From Candidatus Marivariicella framensis (lineage in GTDB: Bacteria > Bacteroidota > Bacteroidia > Flavobacteriales > Flavobacteriaceae): a stretch of 64,000 nt of DNA. This document shows, one piece after another, positions 32,078 to 43,047 of this stretch. The position numbers were made by a program, and so were the translations under genes. A model generated the notes under the pieces. That model worked only from the letters and a program-made list of their open reading frames with translations. It ran no database searches and was not told the origin of the DNA. Numbering within the stretch: position 1 is the first letter of the stretch; each line of letters opens with the position of its first letter. Location: NCBI GenBank assembly GCA_905182735.1, contig CAJJCT010000019.1, positions 41,656-105,655 of the forward strand, in the 5' to 3' direction.

Positions 32078-32120
32078 TCATATGGAAAAAGGTTTTTCTA
32101 TATTTGCCTTTTACCCATAT

Positions 32121-33614
32121 ATGCAGTCACCTGAAATTATATTAAGTCTTATTCTTGGATATTTTTTAGTATTAATTATAATATCAAAATATACAAGTCA
32201 AGAAGCCTCTAATTCTACATTTTTTAATGCAAATAAAAAAGCGCCTTGGCTCCTTGTTGCTTATGGAATGGTTGGCGCTAGTTTATCAGGAGTGACATTT
32301 ATTTCAGTTCCTGGATGGGTAGAAGAATCTCAACTAACTTATTTTCAAGTAGTTATAGGTTACTTAATTGGTTATATTATTGTAGCATTTGTTCTCTTAC
32401 CTGTTTATTACAAAAATAATGTTACGTCTATTTATGAATATCTCAATATAAGATTTGGTCCAAAAACTCAGAAAACCGGAGCTTTTTTCTTTTTTATATC
32501 TAGAGTTCTTGGAGCTGCATTTAGGCTGTTTTTAGTTGCTTTAGTCTTATATCAATATGTTTTTAAAATGTGGGGTGTGCCTTTTGAAATAAGTGTTATA
32601 CTATCCGTTTTATTAATATGGGTCTATACACGAAAGGGAGGAATTAATACAATCATCTGGACAGACACTCTTCAGACAACATTAATGATATTGTCAGTTA
32701 TTTTATCTATAAGCTACATATTAACTGAATTAGATTTAAGTTTATTAACATTTATAGAAAGTGATTCATTTAAAAACATGAGTCAATTGTTTGTTACTGA
32801 TGACTTCAATGAAAGTAATTATTTCATAAAATCTATAATCGGTGGAGCTTTTATTACAATTTGTATGACTGGATTAGATCAGGATATGATGCAAAAAAAC
32901 TTAGCTTGTAAAGATTTGATTTCTGCTCAAAAAAATATGATTTCTTTCAGTTTTGTCTTGGTTTTTATTACATTTTTATTTTTAATATTAGGGGTTTTAT
33001 TATACACCTATTCATATGAGATGGGTATAAATATTCCTCTATTTGAAGGCAAAAAAAGTACTGACCTGCTTTTTCCAGAAATTGCCTTGAATCATAATTT
33101 AGGAGCTGCTGTTGGAATTACTTTTATCTTGGGTCTAGTTGCGGCAGCCTACAGTAGTGCTGATAGTGCCTTGACGTCTTTAACAACTTCGTTTTGTATA
33201 GATTTTATAAATATTGATCAGTATAAGCCAGAAATACAAAAATCTATTCGAGTTAAAGCACATATTGGAATGAGTATTTTGCTGATTATAGTTGTTATAA
33301 TTTTTAAACATGTATTAGACCGAAATGTAATTGACAGCCTTTTGACAGTTGCTTCTTATACCTACGGACCATTACTAGGAATTTTTTCTTTGGGTATATT
33401 TACTAATTATAAAATTGATGATAAAAAAGTTTTATGGATTAGCCTACTGTCAGTTTTTATAATAAGTCTACCTAAACTCCTTTTTTATATAGGGTGGGTT
33501 TCCACAGAAAACTTGTGGGGTTATAAAATTGGTTATGAATTACTTCCATTAAATGGTTTAATCACGTTTATCTGTTTAATATTGGTTGGTAGAAAGCAAA
33601 ACCAAAGTACATGA
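32121..33614 (+). CDS. Sodium:solute symporter family protein
   Basis: [29 protein letters not shown], multi-pass; TATATTTG at 32099-32106 supports start MQSPEI at 32121 rather than 32082. Confidence 0.88.
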   Translation: MQSPEIILSLILGYFLVLIIISKYTSQEASNSTFFNANKKAPWLLVAYGMVGASLSGVTFISVPGWVEESQLTYFQVVIGYLIGYIIVAFVLLPVYYKNNVTSIYEYLNIRFGPKTQKTGAFFFFISRVLGAAFRLFLVALVLYQYVFKMWGVPFEISVILSVLLIWVYTRKGGINTIIWTDTLQTTLMILSVILSISYILTELDLSLLTFIESDSFKNMSQLFVTDDFNESNYFIKSIIGGAFITICMTGLDQDMMQKNLACKDLISAQKNMISFSFVLVFITFLFLILGVLLYTYSYEMGINIPLFEGKKSTDLLFPEIALNHNLGAAVGITFILGLVAAAYSSADSALTSLTTSFCIDFINIDQYKPEIQKSIRVKAHIGMSILLIIVVIIFKHVLDRNVIDSLLTVASYTYGPLLGIFSLGIFTNYKIDDKKVLWISLLSVFIISLPKLLFYIGWVSTENLWGYKIGYELLPLNGLITFICLILVGRKQNQST

Positions 33615-33941
33615 GTTTTCACACTCAACACCTTTATAAGAGAAATATTTAAATAATTTAGGGTTTTCTGTTCCAGGATTAAAAATTACTCTTCTTGGAG
33701 AAATATCTATAATTGAATCAACATATTGATCTTGAAGTTTAATATTTAAATAAACACTTATAGTATCAATTTTAGCACCTTTAGGGAAATTGTTTAGAAT
33801 CTTAACTCCATGAGTTTCTCCAATGTTTTTTCCAACTGCAAAAACTTTAATTTTATTACTTACAAGTTTTTTTATTGCTTTATTAGAATACCTTAATTCA
33901 TTTAATGAAGCTCCAAGAATCAATGTAGATTTAGCTACCAT
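33576..33941 (-). CDS. CoA-binding domain protein
   Basis: KSTLILGASLNELRYSNKAIKKLVSNKIKVFAVG...ISPRRVIFNPGTENPKL; start probably MVAKST (33941) rather than 33962. Confidence 0.85.
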   Translation of the reverse strand: MVAKSTLILGASLNELRYSNKAIKKLVSNKIKVFAVGKNIGETHGVKILNNFPKGAKIDTISVYLNIKLQDQYVDSIIDISPRRVIFNPGTENPKLFKYFSYKGVECENSCTLVLLSTNQY

Positions 33942-34942
33942 TTGATAATGGTACTTCCCCATGAAAAACCAGCTCCAAACGCAGCTAAAACTACAATATC
34001 ACCTTCTTTTACTTTGCCTTCCTCCCAAGCTTCAGTTAAAGCAATAGGAATAGAGGCTGCTGTAGTATTTCCATATCTCATTATATTATTATAAACTTGA
34101 TCATTTCTTAATTTTAATTTTCTTTGAATAAATTGAGAAATTCTAAGGTTAGCTTGATGTGGAATTAGCAGACCTATGTCTTCAGTTTTTAAGTTATTAT
34201 GGTTTAAACCAGTATTAATCACTTCTTCAAAACGAGAAATTGCATTTTTAAAAACTACTTTTCCGTTCATGTAAGGATAATATGATGAATCCTCGGGATC
34301 ATTTTCAGAAACTATTTCTGTCACCCATTTATTTGTGTTCGGAGCAATCATAACCAAATCATCAGCATGCTCACCCTCAGAGTGCAAATGTGAAGACAAA
34401 ATACCTGAATCTTTAGATTGACTTCTTGTTACAACAGCAGCTCCTGCACCATCTCCAAAAATAACAGCAATATCTCGACCTCTTGTGGTCATGTCTATAG
34501 CTCCAGATTGAGTTTCTGATCCAATTACAAGTATATTTTTATACATTCCTGTTTTTATGAATTGATCTGCTGTTGCCATTCCATAAACAAAGCCTGAACA
34601 TGCGTTTCTTATATCCATAGCCGGACATGTAGGGATGTTTAAAATTTTTTGAACAAAAACACCTGAGCCTGGCATATAATAATCCGGGCTTAAAGTAGCA
34701 AAAAGAATAAGGTCAATTTCATTAGCTGACATATTTGCATTTTTAAGTGCAATCTTTGCGGCTTTAGCACCCATAGATGCTGTTGTGTTTCCATCTCCTT
34801 TAACAATATGCCTTCTTTCCTCAATCCCAGTTCTTTCAATAATCCATTCGTTAGAAGTTTCAATTTTTTTTGCTAAATCTTCATTTGTCACAATATTGTC
34901 AGGAAGAAACTTTCCTAATCCTACTATTTTTGAATTATACAT
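33935..34942 (-). CDS. fabH: 3-oxoacyl-ACP synthase III (FabH family)
   Basis: GLGKFLPDNIVTNEDLAKKIETSNEWIIERTGIEERR, DIRNACSGFVYGMA, LIPHQANLRI, YGNTTAASIPIAL. Confidence 0.94.
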   Translation of the reverse strand: MYNSKIVGLGKFLPDNIVTNEDLAKKIETSNEWIIERTGIEERRHIVKGDGNTTASMGAKAAKIALKNANMSANEIDLILFATLSPDYYMPGSGVFVQKILNIPTCPAMDIRNACSGFVYGMATADQFIKTGMYKNILVIGSETQSGAIDMTTRGRDIAVIFGDGAGAAVVTRSQSKDSGILSSHLHSEGEHADDLVMIAPNTNKWVTEIVSENDPEDSSYYPYMNGKVVFKNAISRFEEVINTGLNHNNLKTEDIGLLIPHQANLRISQFIQRKLKLRNDQVYNNIMRYGNTTAASIPIALTEAWEEGKVKEGDIVVLAAFGAGFSWGSTIIKW

Positions 34943-35079
34943 GTTTTATCTTTTACCAATGCAATTTATTTAAAATAAGCTTAAAAATCATATTATATTA
35001 ATTTTATATAGTGCCAAAATGTCATTATTTATTAATTGGTATTTTTTTTGAATAGAATAAATAAATAAAATAAATAAAT

Positions 35080-36960
35080 ATGTCAAAAGGTAAAATCAAT
35101 GTAGCGGTAGAAAATATATTTCCGCTAATTAAAAAATTTCTATACAGTGATCATGAAATTTTCTTGAGAGAACTTATTTCAAATGCAACTGATGCGACAA
35201 CAAAATTAGCTCACCTGAGTAGTATAGGAGAGATAAAAGGAGATATAGGATTACCAAAAATTGAAATTAAAATTGATTCTAAAAAGAAAACTTTACGTGT
35301 AATTGACCAGGGTGTAGGAATGTCAATGGATGAAGTTAATAAATATATTAATGAAGTTGCTTTCTCTGGAGCTGAGGAGTTTTTAGAAAAATATAAAGAC
35401 ACAGCCCAAGATTCAGGGATTATAGGGCACTTTGGTCTTGGGTTTTATTCAGCTTTTATGGTAGCTGACAAAGTAGAAATTATAACTAAATCTCATCAAA
35501 AAGAAACAGGTGCTCATTGGACATGCGATGGATCTCCAGAATACAACCTTGTCAAATCTGACAAAAAAGAAAGAGGAACAGAGGTTATACTTCATATATC
35601 CAAGGATTCAAAAGAATTTCTAGAAGAATCTCGAATCAGAGAGCTTCTTGTTAAGTATAACAAATTTATGCCTATACCTATTAAATTGGGTACTAAAGAA
35701 GTTGAGATTCCACTTCCAGAAGGAGCTCCTGAAGATCAAAAGCCAGAAAAAGAAACTATTGATGATATCATCAATAACTCTAATCCTGCATGGACAAAAA
35801 CCCCTAAAGAACTAAGTGATGATGATTATAACAGTTTCTACAGGGAACTTTATCCAAATCAATTTGAAACACCCCTATTTAATATTCATTTAAATGTTGA
35901 CTACCCTTTTCATTTGACAGGAATCTTATATTTTCCTAAAATCAATAATGATATAAATGTCCAAAAAGACAGAATACAATTATATCAAAATCAAGTTTTT
36001 GTAACTGATAATGTTGAAGGAATTGTTCCTGAATTTCTTACTTTGCTTAGAGGTGTAATTGATTCACCTGATATCCCGTTAAACGTTTCAAGAAGTTACC
36101 TTCAGGCTGACGGTGCAGTTAAAAAAATAAGTAATTATATAACAAGAAAAGTCGGTGATAAGCTAAGTAGTTTATTCAAAAAAGACAGGAAAGCATTTGA
36201 GGAAAAATGGAATGACATAAAAGTAGTCATTGAATATGGGATGCTGAGTGAGGATAAGTTTTTTGAAAAGGCAGAAAAATTTGCTCTATATCCAACAACA
36301 AAAGGTGAGTTTTTAACATATGGAGAACTAGAAGAAAAAATTAAAACAACTCAAACTGATAAAGATGATAAATTAGTTATTCTTTATACGAGTAACATCG
36401 AGGAACAGCATAGTTATATATCATCTGCTGAGGATAAAGGGTATACCGTACTTTTACTTGACTCACCTATAATTTCACATTTGATTCAAAAAATGGAAGG
36501 AAGCAAAGACAAGATAAGTTTTGCTAGAGTTGATGGAGATTCAATTGAAAATCTAATTAAAAAAGATGAGGTAATTATATCTAAACTTTCTGATAAAGAA
36601 AAAGAAAAACTTAAGCCTATGATCGAAGAAATAGTTAAGGAAAATGGTTATATCGTTCAAATGGAATCAATGGATAGCAAATCATTACCTTTTGTTTTAG
36701 CTCAGCCTGAATTTATGAGAAGAATGAAAGAAATGCAACAAAATGGTGGAAGCGGAATGATGGGTAATATGCCCGAAATGTATACCCTACTAGTTAACAC
36801 TAATCATGAGTTAATAAGTGATATTCTCAAAACTAAGGCTGCAAAAAAAAGAGAAAGACTTATAATTCAAGCTCTAGATTTAGCAAAACTTTCACAAGGA
36901 CTATTAAAAGGAGAGGCTCTAACAAAGTTTCTTCAAAGGAGTCTTGATTTAATTAAATAG
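35080..36960 (+). CDS. htpG: Molecular chaperone HtpG (Hsp90)
   Basis: EIFLRELISNATDATTKL, VIDQGVGMSMDEV, GHFGLGFYSAFMVADKVEI. Confidence 0.97.
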   Translation: MSKGKINVAVENIFPLIKKFLYSDHEIFLRELISNATDATTKLAHLSSIGEIKGDIGLPKIEIKIDSKKKTLRVIDQGVGMSMDEVNKYINEVAFSGAEEFLEKYKDTAQDSGIIGHFGLGFYSAFMVADKVEIITKSHQKETGAHWTCDGSPEYNLVKSDKKERGTEVILHISKDSKEFLEESRIRELLVKYNKFMPIPIKLGTKEVEIPLPEGAPEDQKPEKETIDDIINNSNPAWTKTPKELSDDDYNSFYRELYPNQFETPLFNIHLNVDYPFHLTGILYFPKINNDINVQKDRIQLYQNQVFVTDNVEGIVPEFLTLLRGVIDSPDIPLNVSRSYLQADGAVKKISNYITRKVGDKLSSLFKKDRKAFEEKWNDIKVVIEYGMLSEDKFFEKAEKFALYPTTKGEFLTYGELEEKIKTTQTDKDDKLVILYTSNIEEQHSYISSAEDKGYTVLLLDSPIISHLIQKMEGSKDKISFARVDGDSIENLIKKDEVIISKLSDKEKEKLKPMIEEIVKENGYIVQMESMDSKSLPFVLAQPEFMRRMKEMQQNGGSGMMGNMPEMYTLLVNTNHELISDILKTKAAKKRERLIIQALDLAKLSQGLLKGEALTKFLQRSLDLIK

Positions 36961-36972
36961 TTGTTACCCTAA

Positions 36973-37003
36973 TAAGAGTTCATTACACAATAATGAACTC
37001 TTA
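36973..37003. terminator. Strong hairpin downstream of htpG
   Basis: TAAGAGTTCATTA-CACAA-TAATGAACTCTTA, 13-bp perfect stem; no strong T tract. Confidence 0.65.
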
Positions 37004-37131
37004 TACTTTAAAGATTATTTGGATCTCAAGAATTTAAATTAAATTTAAAAAATATTCATTAAACCTTTTAACAATTATTTAGTCAATATAGTTGTGATTA
37101 ACAACTGTACTTTTTTTAACAATAAATCGAG

Positions 37132-39351
37132 GTGAAATTGAAAAATAAATCATTATTATTTTGCTTATTAATAGTATTAATAAACAGTTACAAAATATAT
37201 TCTCAATCAAGAGATATTATAGTAAAAACTACAAATAAACAAATCATTATTGATGGCTTAGGTAATGATAAAGCTTGGGAAAATGCAAATGAAATAAATG
37301 ATTTTTTTCAACATTTCCCTAGTGACAGTTCAATGGCTGAGCTAAAAACCACTATTAAAATAATAAGGGATGAAAGTAATATTTATCTATTAGCAATATC
37401 AAATACAAAAAATAAAAAATATGTAGTTCCTTCACTAAGAAGAGATTGGACCGGTTGGGGTATTGATGGGATCACATTTGTGTTTGACACTTATAATGAC
37501 CGAACTAATGCTTTCTTTTTTGGAACTAATCCTGAAGGAGTTCAACGAGAATCACTCTTATCAAATGGTGCAACCGATTACAGAAGAGATGCAAATAGTA
37601 GCTGGGATACTAAATGGACAACTGAAGCTCAAGTTTTTGACAACTACATCATAAACGAAATTAAAATACCATTAAAGTTTTTAAACTTTCCAGAAGGTGC
37701 TAAATCTTGGGGATTCAACGCTTACAGATTTGATAGCAATTTAAACGAGTGGACAACATGGATACGTAGATCAAGAAATCAACAAATAGTAAGTCTTGCT
37801 TTTTTAGGAAACATGATTTTTGAAGATCCTTTAGGTAAATCAAAAGCCCCTCTAGCTATTATCCCATATGTGAATGGTATAACTTCTAAAGACTTTGTTA
37901 ATGAAAAAAAATTAGATAACATAAGTTTTGGAGGAGATGCTAAGATACCTATAGGTAATGGATTAAATCTTGATCTTACATTAAATCCAGATTTTTCTCA
38001 AGTTGAGGTTGATGACCAAGTAGTTAACTTGACTAGATTTGAAGTTTCACTTCCAGAAAAAAGACAATTTTTTATTCAAAACAGTGATTTATTTACAAAT
38101 TATGGTGATTCTAGAGATGGCCGTCCATTTTTTTCTAGAAGAATTGGTGTTGCCAAAGATCTAGACGGTAATACTATAGAAAATAAAATTATAGCAGGGG
38201 CTCGATTAAGCGGAAAAATTGATGAAGATTGGAGAATTGGATTTTTACATATGATTACCGACGAAGATTTAGCTAATGAAATTCCTTCAAACAACAATAC
38301 TGTATTTTCAATTCAGAAAAAAATGTTTACACGGTCAAACATAAGTTTATTAATGATTAATAGGGAAAATAGAAAAAAGTATGATTTCACTGAAGATAAT
38401 GAAACATTTAATAGACTTATAGGTTTAGATTATAACTTAGCCTCCCCAGATAATGTTTATGTAGGAAGAGCCTATTTTCATAAATCTTTTAAACCCGATT
38501 CTAAAAATGATGATGATGATAGTAGTTATGGAGTGAAGTTAGAAAGAAATACCCGGGAAAGCACAGTTGAATTAGGAGTTTCTATGATTGGTGAAGATTT
38601 TAAATCAGATCTTGGTTTTATAAGAAGAACTGATTTACTTAAAATAACTCCAGAATATAAATTAAAATTTTATCCAATAAACAAAAATTTAACTCAATAT
38701 GAAATAGGAGTTGGAATGTGGAACTTTTTCCGCCCTAATGATAGCAACAGAAACTCAGATAGGACTATAAGTCCTTCGGCTAATTTTGTTTATAGAAATG
38801 GAGTAAGAATGAACTTTAGAGTTTTTAGCAGATCAACTTATCTCTATGGCGATTTTGATCCTACTGGGCTAAATCCTGACAATCCTATTCCCGGAGAAAA
38901 AACATATAGATATACAAGTTTGAGGTTGTCATACAATTCAGATGTCAGAAAAAACTTTTCTTATAGAATTGAGCCTGATTTTGGACAATTTTATAATGGA
39001 ATGAAATATTCAATAGGAAGCACTTTCAATTGGCGTTTTCAACCTTTCATGTCAACATCACTATCTGTAAATTATGATCATATTGCATTAGGAAAAAGTT
39101 TTCCAACAGAAAACATTTGGTTAATAAGACCAAAAATTGATTTTACCTTTACAAAAAATATATTTTGGTCTTCATATGTACAATATAGTTCTCAGGCTGA
39201 AAACTTAGGGATAAATTCAAGACTTCAGTGGCGTTTTGCACCTTTATCTGATCTTTATATTGTTTATAATGATAATTATATAACCACTGATTCATTTATT
39301 CCTAGACAAAGGAGTTTAAATTTAAAACTAACTTACTGGTTAAATATATAA
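37132..39351 (+). CDS. DUF5916 / CBM9-like domain, outer-membrane-associated protein
   Basis: Signal peptide; IIDGLGNDKAWENANEINDFFQHFPSD (CBM9-like), VFDTYNDRTNAFFFGTNPEGVQRE, NPDFSQVEVDDQVVNLTRFEVSLPEKRQFF. Confidence 0.85.
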   Translation: MKLKNKSLLFCLLIVLINSYKIYSQSRDIIVKTTNKQIIIDGLGNDKAWENANEINDFFQHFPSDSSMAELKTTIKIIRDESNIYLLAISNTKNKKYVVPSLRRDWTGWGIDGITFVFDTYNDRTNAFFFGTNPEGVQRESLLSNGATDYRRDANSSWDTKWTTEAQVFDNYIINEIKIPLKFLNFPEGAKSWGFNAYRFDSNLNEWTTWIRRSRNQQIVSLAFLGNMIFEDPLGKSKAPLAIIPYVNGITSKDFVNEKKLDNISFGGDAKIPIGNGLNLDLTLNPDFSQVEVDDQVVNLTRFEVSLPEKRQFFIQNSDLFTNYGDSRDGRPFFSRRIGVAKDLDGNTIENKIIAGARLSGKIDEDWRIGFLHMITDEDLANEIPSNNNTVFSIQKKMFTRSNISLLMINRENRKKYDFTEDNETFNRLIGLDYNLASPDNVYVGRAYFHKSFKPDSKNDDDDSSYGVKLERNTRESTVELGVSMIGEDFKSDLGFIRRTDLLKITPEYKLKFYPINKNLTQYEIGVGMWNFFRPNDSNRNSDRTISPSANFVYRNGVRMNFRVFSRSTYLYGDFDPTGLNPDNPIPGEKTYRYTSLRLSYNSDVRKNFSYRIEPDFGQFYNGMKYSIGSTFNWRFQPFMSTSLSVNYDHIALGKSFPTENIWLIRPKIDFTFTKNIFWSSYVQYSSQAENLGINSRLQWRFAPLSDLYIVYNDNYITTDSFIPRQRSLNLKLTYWLNI

Positions 39352-39353
39352 TC

Positions 39354-40076
39354 ATGAAAAAATCCTTTTATATTTTTTATATAATTATTTTTATTACTTC
39401 TTGTAATACCCCAATTGATAATAATAATTTGATGCAAATTGATGGTGTAATTTCAGATCTCAGAAAAGGATCTCTTTTTTTAAAAAAGTATCAAGATTCC
39501 GTTTTAGTAACTATAGATTCATTTGAAATAAAAGGAAATGGTGTTTTTAATTTAAAAGCAGAATTGAATGGACCTGAAATTTTCCATTTATATTTAAAAA
39601 AAGATGATGGAGATTCACTAAACGATCGTATTGTTTTTTTTGGTTCGAAAGGAAATATAAAAATAAAAACAAGACTTAAAACATTTGAAAGCAGTGCTTA
39701 CATTGAAGGTTCGGAAAACAATGATCTACTAGAAGAGTATAAATCAATATCCAGAAAATTCAATTCAAAAAATTTAGAACTTTTAAAACTTTATTTAGAA
39801 GCTCAAAAGAGTCAAAATATAAAATTAATTGATTCATTTCAGAAACAAATCAACAGGCTAAATAAGCGTCGTTACTTATATACACTAAATTTTGCAAATA
39901 CTCATTCAGATAAAATGATTTCTCCATTCATTATAATAACTGAAATGGATAATGCAAATCCTTCTTATCTTGATACAATTGCAAAAAAAATGCCTGAAAA
40001 TATTAGAAACTCAAAATACGGTAAATCGTTTTTCAGGATTTTAAAGAGGAATAAAAAAGAAGTGAAACTAGATTAG
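39354..40076 (+). CDS. DUF4369-like lipoprotein
   Basis: Lipobox-like IIIFITSCNTP; IDGVISDLRKGSLFLKKYQDSVLVTIDSFEIKGNGVFNLKAEL. Confidence 0.75.
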   Translation: MKKSFYIFYIIIFITSCNTPIDNNNLMQIDGVISDLRKGSLFLKKYQDSVLVTIDSFEIKGNGVFNLKAELNGPEIFHLYLKKDDGDSLNDRIVFFGSKGNIKIKTRLKTFESSAYIEGSENNDLLEEYKSISRKFNSKNLELLKLYLEAQKSQNIKLIDSFQKQINRLNKRRYLYTLNFANTHSDKMISPFIIITEMDNANPSYLDTIAKKMPENIRNSKYGKSFFRILKRNKKEVKLD

Positions 40077-40078
40077 AC

Positions 40079-40348
40079 TTATTTAAGTTTTTCTAATTTT
40101 TTTATCATTTTTTCTAAGCCAGAATTTAATTGTTCTTTAATAGAATTAAAATGAAGTTTAGTTTTTTTAACCTTTGACAGATTAACTTCTTGGATTAATT
40201 GATCAAACAGTAAAAGTGATTCGTCAATTAATGAATTGCTTTTTTTAATATCAGCCTTTGGATTAGATAGCTCCCACATGTATATGTCTTCAATAAAAGA
40301 TCCAATAGAGTTATTAATATCTTTTTTTAATTGTTTAACACTAGCCAT
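40079..40348 (-). CDS. Hypothetical small helical protein
   Basis: 89-aa ORF, Lys/Glu rich, in tight gene context; no family recognised. Confidence 0.65.
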   Translation of the reverse strand: MASVKQLKKDINNSIGSFIEDIYMWELSNPKADIKKSNSLIDESLLLFDQLIQEVNLSKVKKTKLHFNSIKEQLNSGLEKMIKKLEKLK

Positions 40349-40419
40349 AATTAATTTTTTTCAAATATACATTTAAATAGGAGTCTGAGATCCATATGTT
40401 CTGTAATATTTAACGTTAT

Positions 40420-40830
40420 TTATTGTCCAGAATATTTGACAAAGTTTCTAGGTGTTTCGTACAAAACAACTTCCAGGTCATGATCATCTTGCATATGTTT
40501 AAAAAGCTTGTTATATATAACAACTACAATGTTTTCAGCAGTTGGATTTAAGTTTTGAAAATCAGAAACTTCAATATTAAGATTCTTATGATCAAAAGCT
40601 TCTTCAATCTCAAATTTAATCAAATCTTTTAGTGTTTTCATGTCAATCACATAGCCGGTTTCAGAATCAATTTCACCTCGAACACTAACAATTAGTTCAT
40701 AGTTATGACCGTGAAAGTTTTTATTTGAACATTTACCAAAGACAGAATTATTTCTTTCATCATCCCAATCTGATCTATAAAGTCTGTGAGCTGCATTAAA
40801 ATGTGCTTTTCTACTTACTGTTACTTTCAT
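40420..40830 (-). CDS. 6-carboxytetrahydropterin synthase / 6-pyruvoyl tetrahydropterin synthase family
   Basis: VSRKAHFNAAHRL, CSNKNFHGHNYELIVSVRGEID, FDHKNLN. Confidence 0.92.
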   Translation of the reverse strand: MKVTVSRKAHFNAAHRLYRSDWDDERNNSVFGKCSNKNFHGHNYELIVSVRGEIDSETGYVIDMKTLKDLIKFEIEEAFDHKNLNIEVSDFQNLNPTAENIVVVIYNKLFKHMQDDHDLEVVLYETPRNFVKYSGQ

Positions 40831-41347
40831 TTTTTTTTATATAATTAATAAACTCAGCAAAAACTATTTTAAACCAAATTGTATAGTTTTTTGGATTTAA
40901 AGCTAGATCTTGATGAATAAGTTCAATATCTGCCCATTTCCAATCAGAAACCTCATCTGGATTAATAATTGGATTTCTTTCAGTATAGCCTATTAAAACA
41001 TGATCTAATTCGTTTTCTGTCAGACCATTAGAAAAAGGGGCCTTATATTTAAATGTGAAAATTTCTTTTAATTCTAGATCAATTCCCATCTCCTCTATCA
41101 GTCTTCTATTTCCTGCTTGAAGAGAAGTCTCGTTTAGTCTTTGATGACTACAACAAGTATTAGTCCATAAACCAGGAGAATGGTATTTATTTAGGGCTCT
41201 TTTTTGAAGTAAGATTTTATTTTTATAATCTAAAATAAAAACTGAAAATGCTCTGTGAAGAATCCCCTTTTCATGAGCTTCCATTTTAGGCATTGTACCC
41301 AAAATTTGATCTTGAGAATCGACCAAAATAACTTCTTCTTCTTTCAT
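40811..41347 (-). CDS. idi: Isopentenyl-diphosphate delta-isomerase (NUDIX)
   Basis: HRAFSVFILDYKNKILLQKRALNKYHSPGLWTNTCCSHQ, RRLIEEMGIDLEL. Confidence 0.95.
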   Translation of the reverse strand: MKEEEVILVDSQDQILGTMPKMEAHEKGILHRAFSVFILDYKNKILLQKRALNKYHSPGLWTNTCCSHQRLNETSLQAGNRRLIEEMGIDLELKEIFTFKYKAPFSNGLTENELDHVLIGYTERNPIINPDEVSDWKWADIELIHQDLALNPKNYTIWFKIVFAEFINYIKKNESNSK

Positions 41348-41415
41348 TAAACATTCAAAAATACCTATTATTTAAACAAAAACCTATTAGGTATTTTTCT
41401 TTTGATAATATTAGA

Positions 41416-41423
41416 TACTTTTG
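41416..41423 (+). promoter_or_regulatory. -7 element TACTTTTG upstream of prfC
   Basis: Within the 5' extension of ORF 41402..43030; 17 nt before ATG 41441. Confidence 0.55.
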
Positions 41424-41440
41424 TTAAAAATAATATCCTG

Positions 41441-43030
41441 ATGGATTTTTTAAGTGAAATAGAGCGAAGAAGAACTTTTGGAATAATTTCTCATCCAGAT
41501 GCTGGAAAAACAACCTTAACGGAGAAGCTTTTGTTGTATGGAGGGGCTATTCAAGAGGCTGGTGCAGTTAAATCAAACAAAGTTAAAAAAGGAGCAACAA
41601 GTGACTTCATGGAGATTGAGCGTCAAAGAGGGATTTCTGTAGCAACATCAGTTTTAGCCTTTATTTATAGGGATAAAAAAATAAACATTCTTGACACCCC
41701 AGGACATAAAGACTTTGCCGAAGATACATTTAGAACGCTCACAGCTGTTGATTCAGTAATTGTAGTAATCGATGTTGCAAAAGGTGTAGAAGAACAAACT
41801 CAAAAACTAGTAGAGGTATGCAGGCTAAGATCTATCCCAATACTAGTGTTTATTAACAAATTGGATAGAGAAGGTAAAGATGCTTTTGATCTAATGGATG
41901 AAGTTGAAATCAAACTCGGTCTTACTGTAACTCCATTAACGTTCCCTATCGGAATGGGCTATGATTTTAAGGGTATATATAATATATGGGAGAAAAACTT
42001 AGAGCTATTTAATTCAGATGATAAGCAAAAAATATCAAAAAAAATAAAGTATGGATCAATTGATGATCAAAAATTAAAACTAAGTATTGGATCCAAACAA
42101 TTGAAACAATTAAAAGAAGATATAGAATTAATTACTGGCGTATATCCAAAGTTTGATAGAGAAAAATATTTGTCTGGTAGCTTACAACCAGTTTTCTTTG
42201 GATCTGCACTAAATAATTTTGGAGTTCAAGAACTTCTTGATTGTTTTATTAAGATTGCTCCAAAACCAAGACCAAAAATTTCTGATACACGAATCATATA
42301 CCCTAAAGAAGTTGAATTTACAGGATTTGTTTTTAAGATTCATGCCAATATGGATCCAAAACATAGAGATAGACTTGCGTTTATTAAAATCGTGTCTGGT
42401 AAGTTTGAAAGGAACACTTCGTATTTACACGTAAGACAGAATAAAAGATTAAAATTTTCAAGTCCAAATGCCTTTTTTGCCGAAAAAAAACAAATTGTTG
42501 ATATTTCATTTCCAGGAGACATAGTTGGTCTTCATGATACTGGAAATTTCAAAATTGGTGATACTTTAACTACTGGAGAAAAAATTAATTTTAAAGGAAT
42601 ACCTAGCTTTTCTCCTGAACATTTTAGATATATTAATAATATTGATCCAATGAAAGCTAAACAACTTGAAAAAGGAATCGATCAACTAATGGATGAAGGT
42701 GTGGCACAATTATTTATTCTTAATATCAATAACAGAAAAGTCATAGGAACTGTAGGAGCTCTTCAATTTGAGGTAATTCAATATAGGCTATTACACGAGT
42801 ATGGTGCAAAGTGTAACTTTGAAAATCTTAATGTTTATAAAGCTTGTTGGATATCTATAGAGAAATCTAAAAATAATGAAGTTGAAGAATTTAAAAGGGT
42901 AAAACAAAAGTTTCTGGCTAAGGATAATAAAGAACAATTAGTTTTTCTTGCAGATTCAGATTTTACACTTCAAATGACAAAAAATAAATATCCAAGTATA
43001 AAGTTTTATTTTACATCTGAATATAAATAA
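41441..43030 (+). CDS. prfC: Peptide chain release factor 3
   Basis: SEIERRRTFGIISHPDAGKTTLTEKLLLYGGAIQEAG, DTPGHKDFAEDTFRTLTAVDS; start refined to 41441. Confidence 0.96.
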   Translation: MDFLSEIERRRTFGIISHPDAGKTTLTEKLLLYGGAIQEAGAVKSNKVKKGATSDFMEIERQRGISVATSVLAFIYRDKKINILDTPGHKDFAEDTFRTLTAVDSVIVVIDVAKGVEEQTQKLVEVCRLRSIPILVFINKLDREGKDAFDLMDEVEIKLGLTVTPLTFPIGMGYDFKGIYNIWEKNLELFNSDDKQKISKKIKYGSIDDQKLKLSIGSKQLKQLKEDIELITGVYPKFDREKYLSGSLQPVFFGSALNNFGVQELLDCFIKIAPKPRPKISDTRIIYPKEVEFTGFVFKIHANMDPKHRDRLAFIKIVSGKFERNTSYLHVRQNKRLKFSSPNAFFAEKKQIVDISFPGDIVGLHDTGNFKIGDTLTTGEKINFKGIPSFSPEHFRYINNIDPMKAKQLEKGIDQLMDEGVAQLFILNINNRKVIGTVGALQFEVIQYRLLHEYGAKCNFENLNVYKACWISIEKSKNNEVEEFKRVKQKFLAKDNKEQLVFLADSDFTLQMTKNKYPSIKFYFTSEYK

Positions 43031-43047
43031 ACCCAGCTACTCATGTT

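Noticed and set aside
35053-35078. AAATA/AAATAA tract before htpG as a phase-variable microsatellite
   Set aside because: Imperfect short A/T repeat in an AT-rich intergenic region; insufficient to claim slipped-strand regulation.
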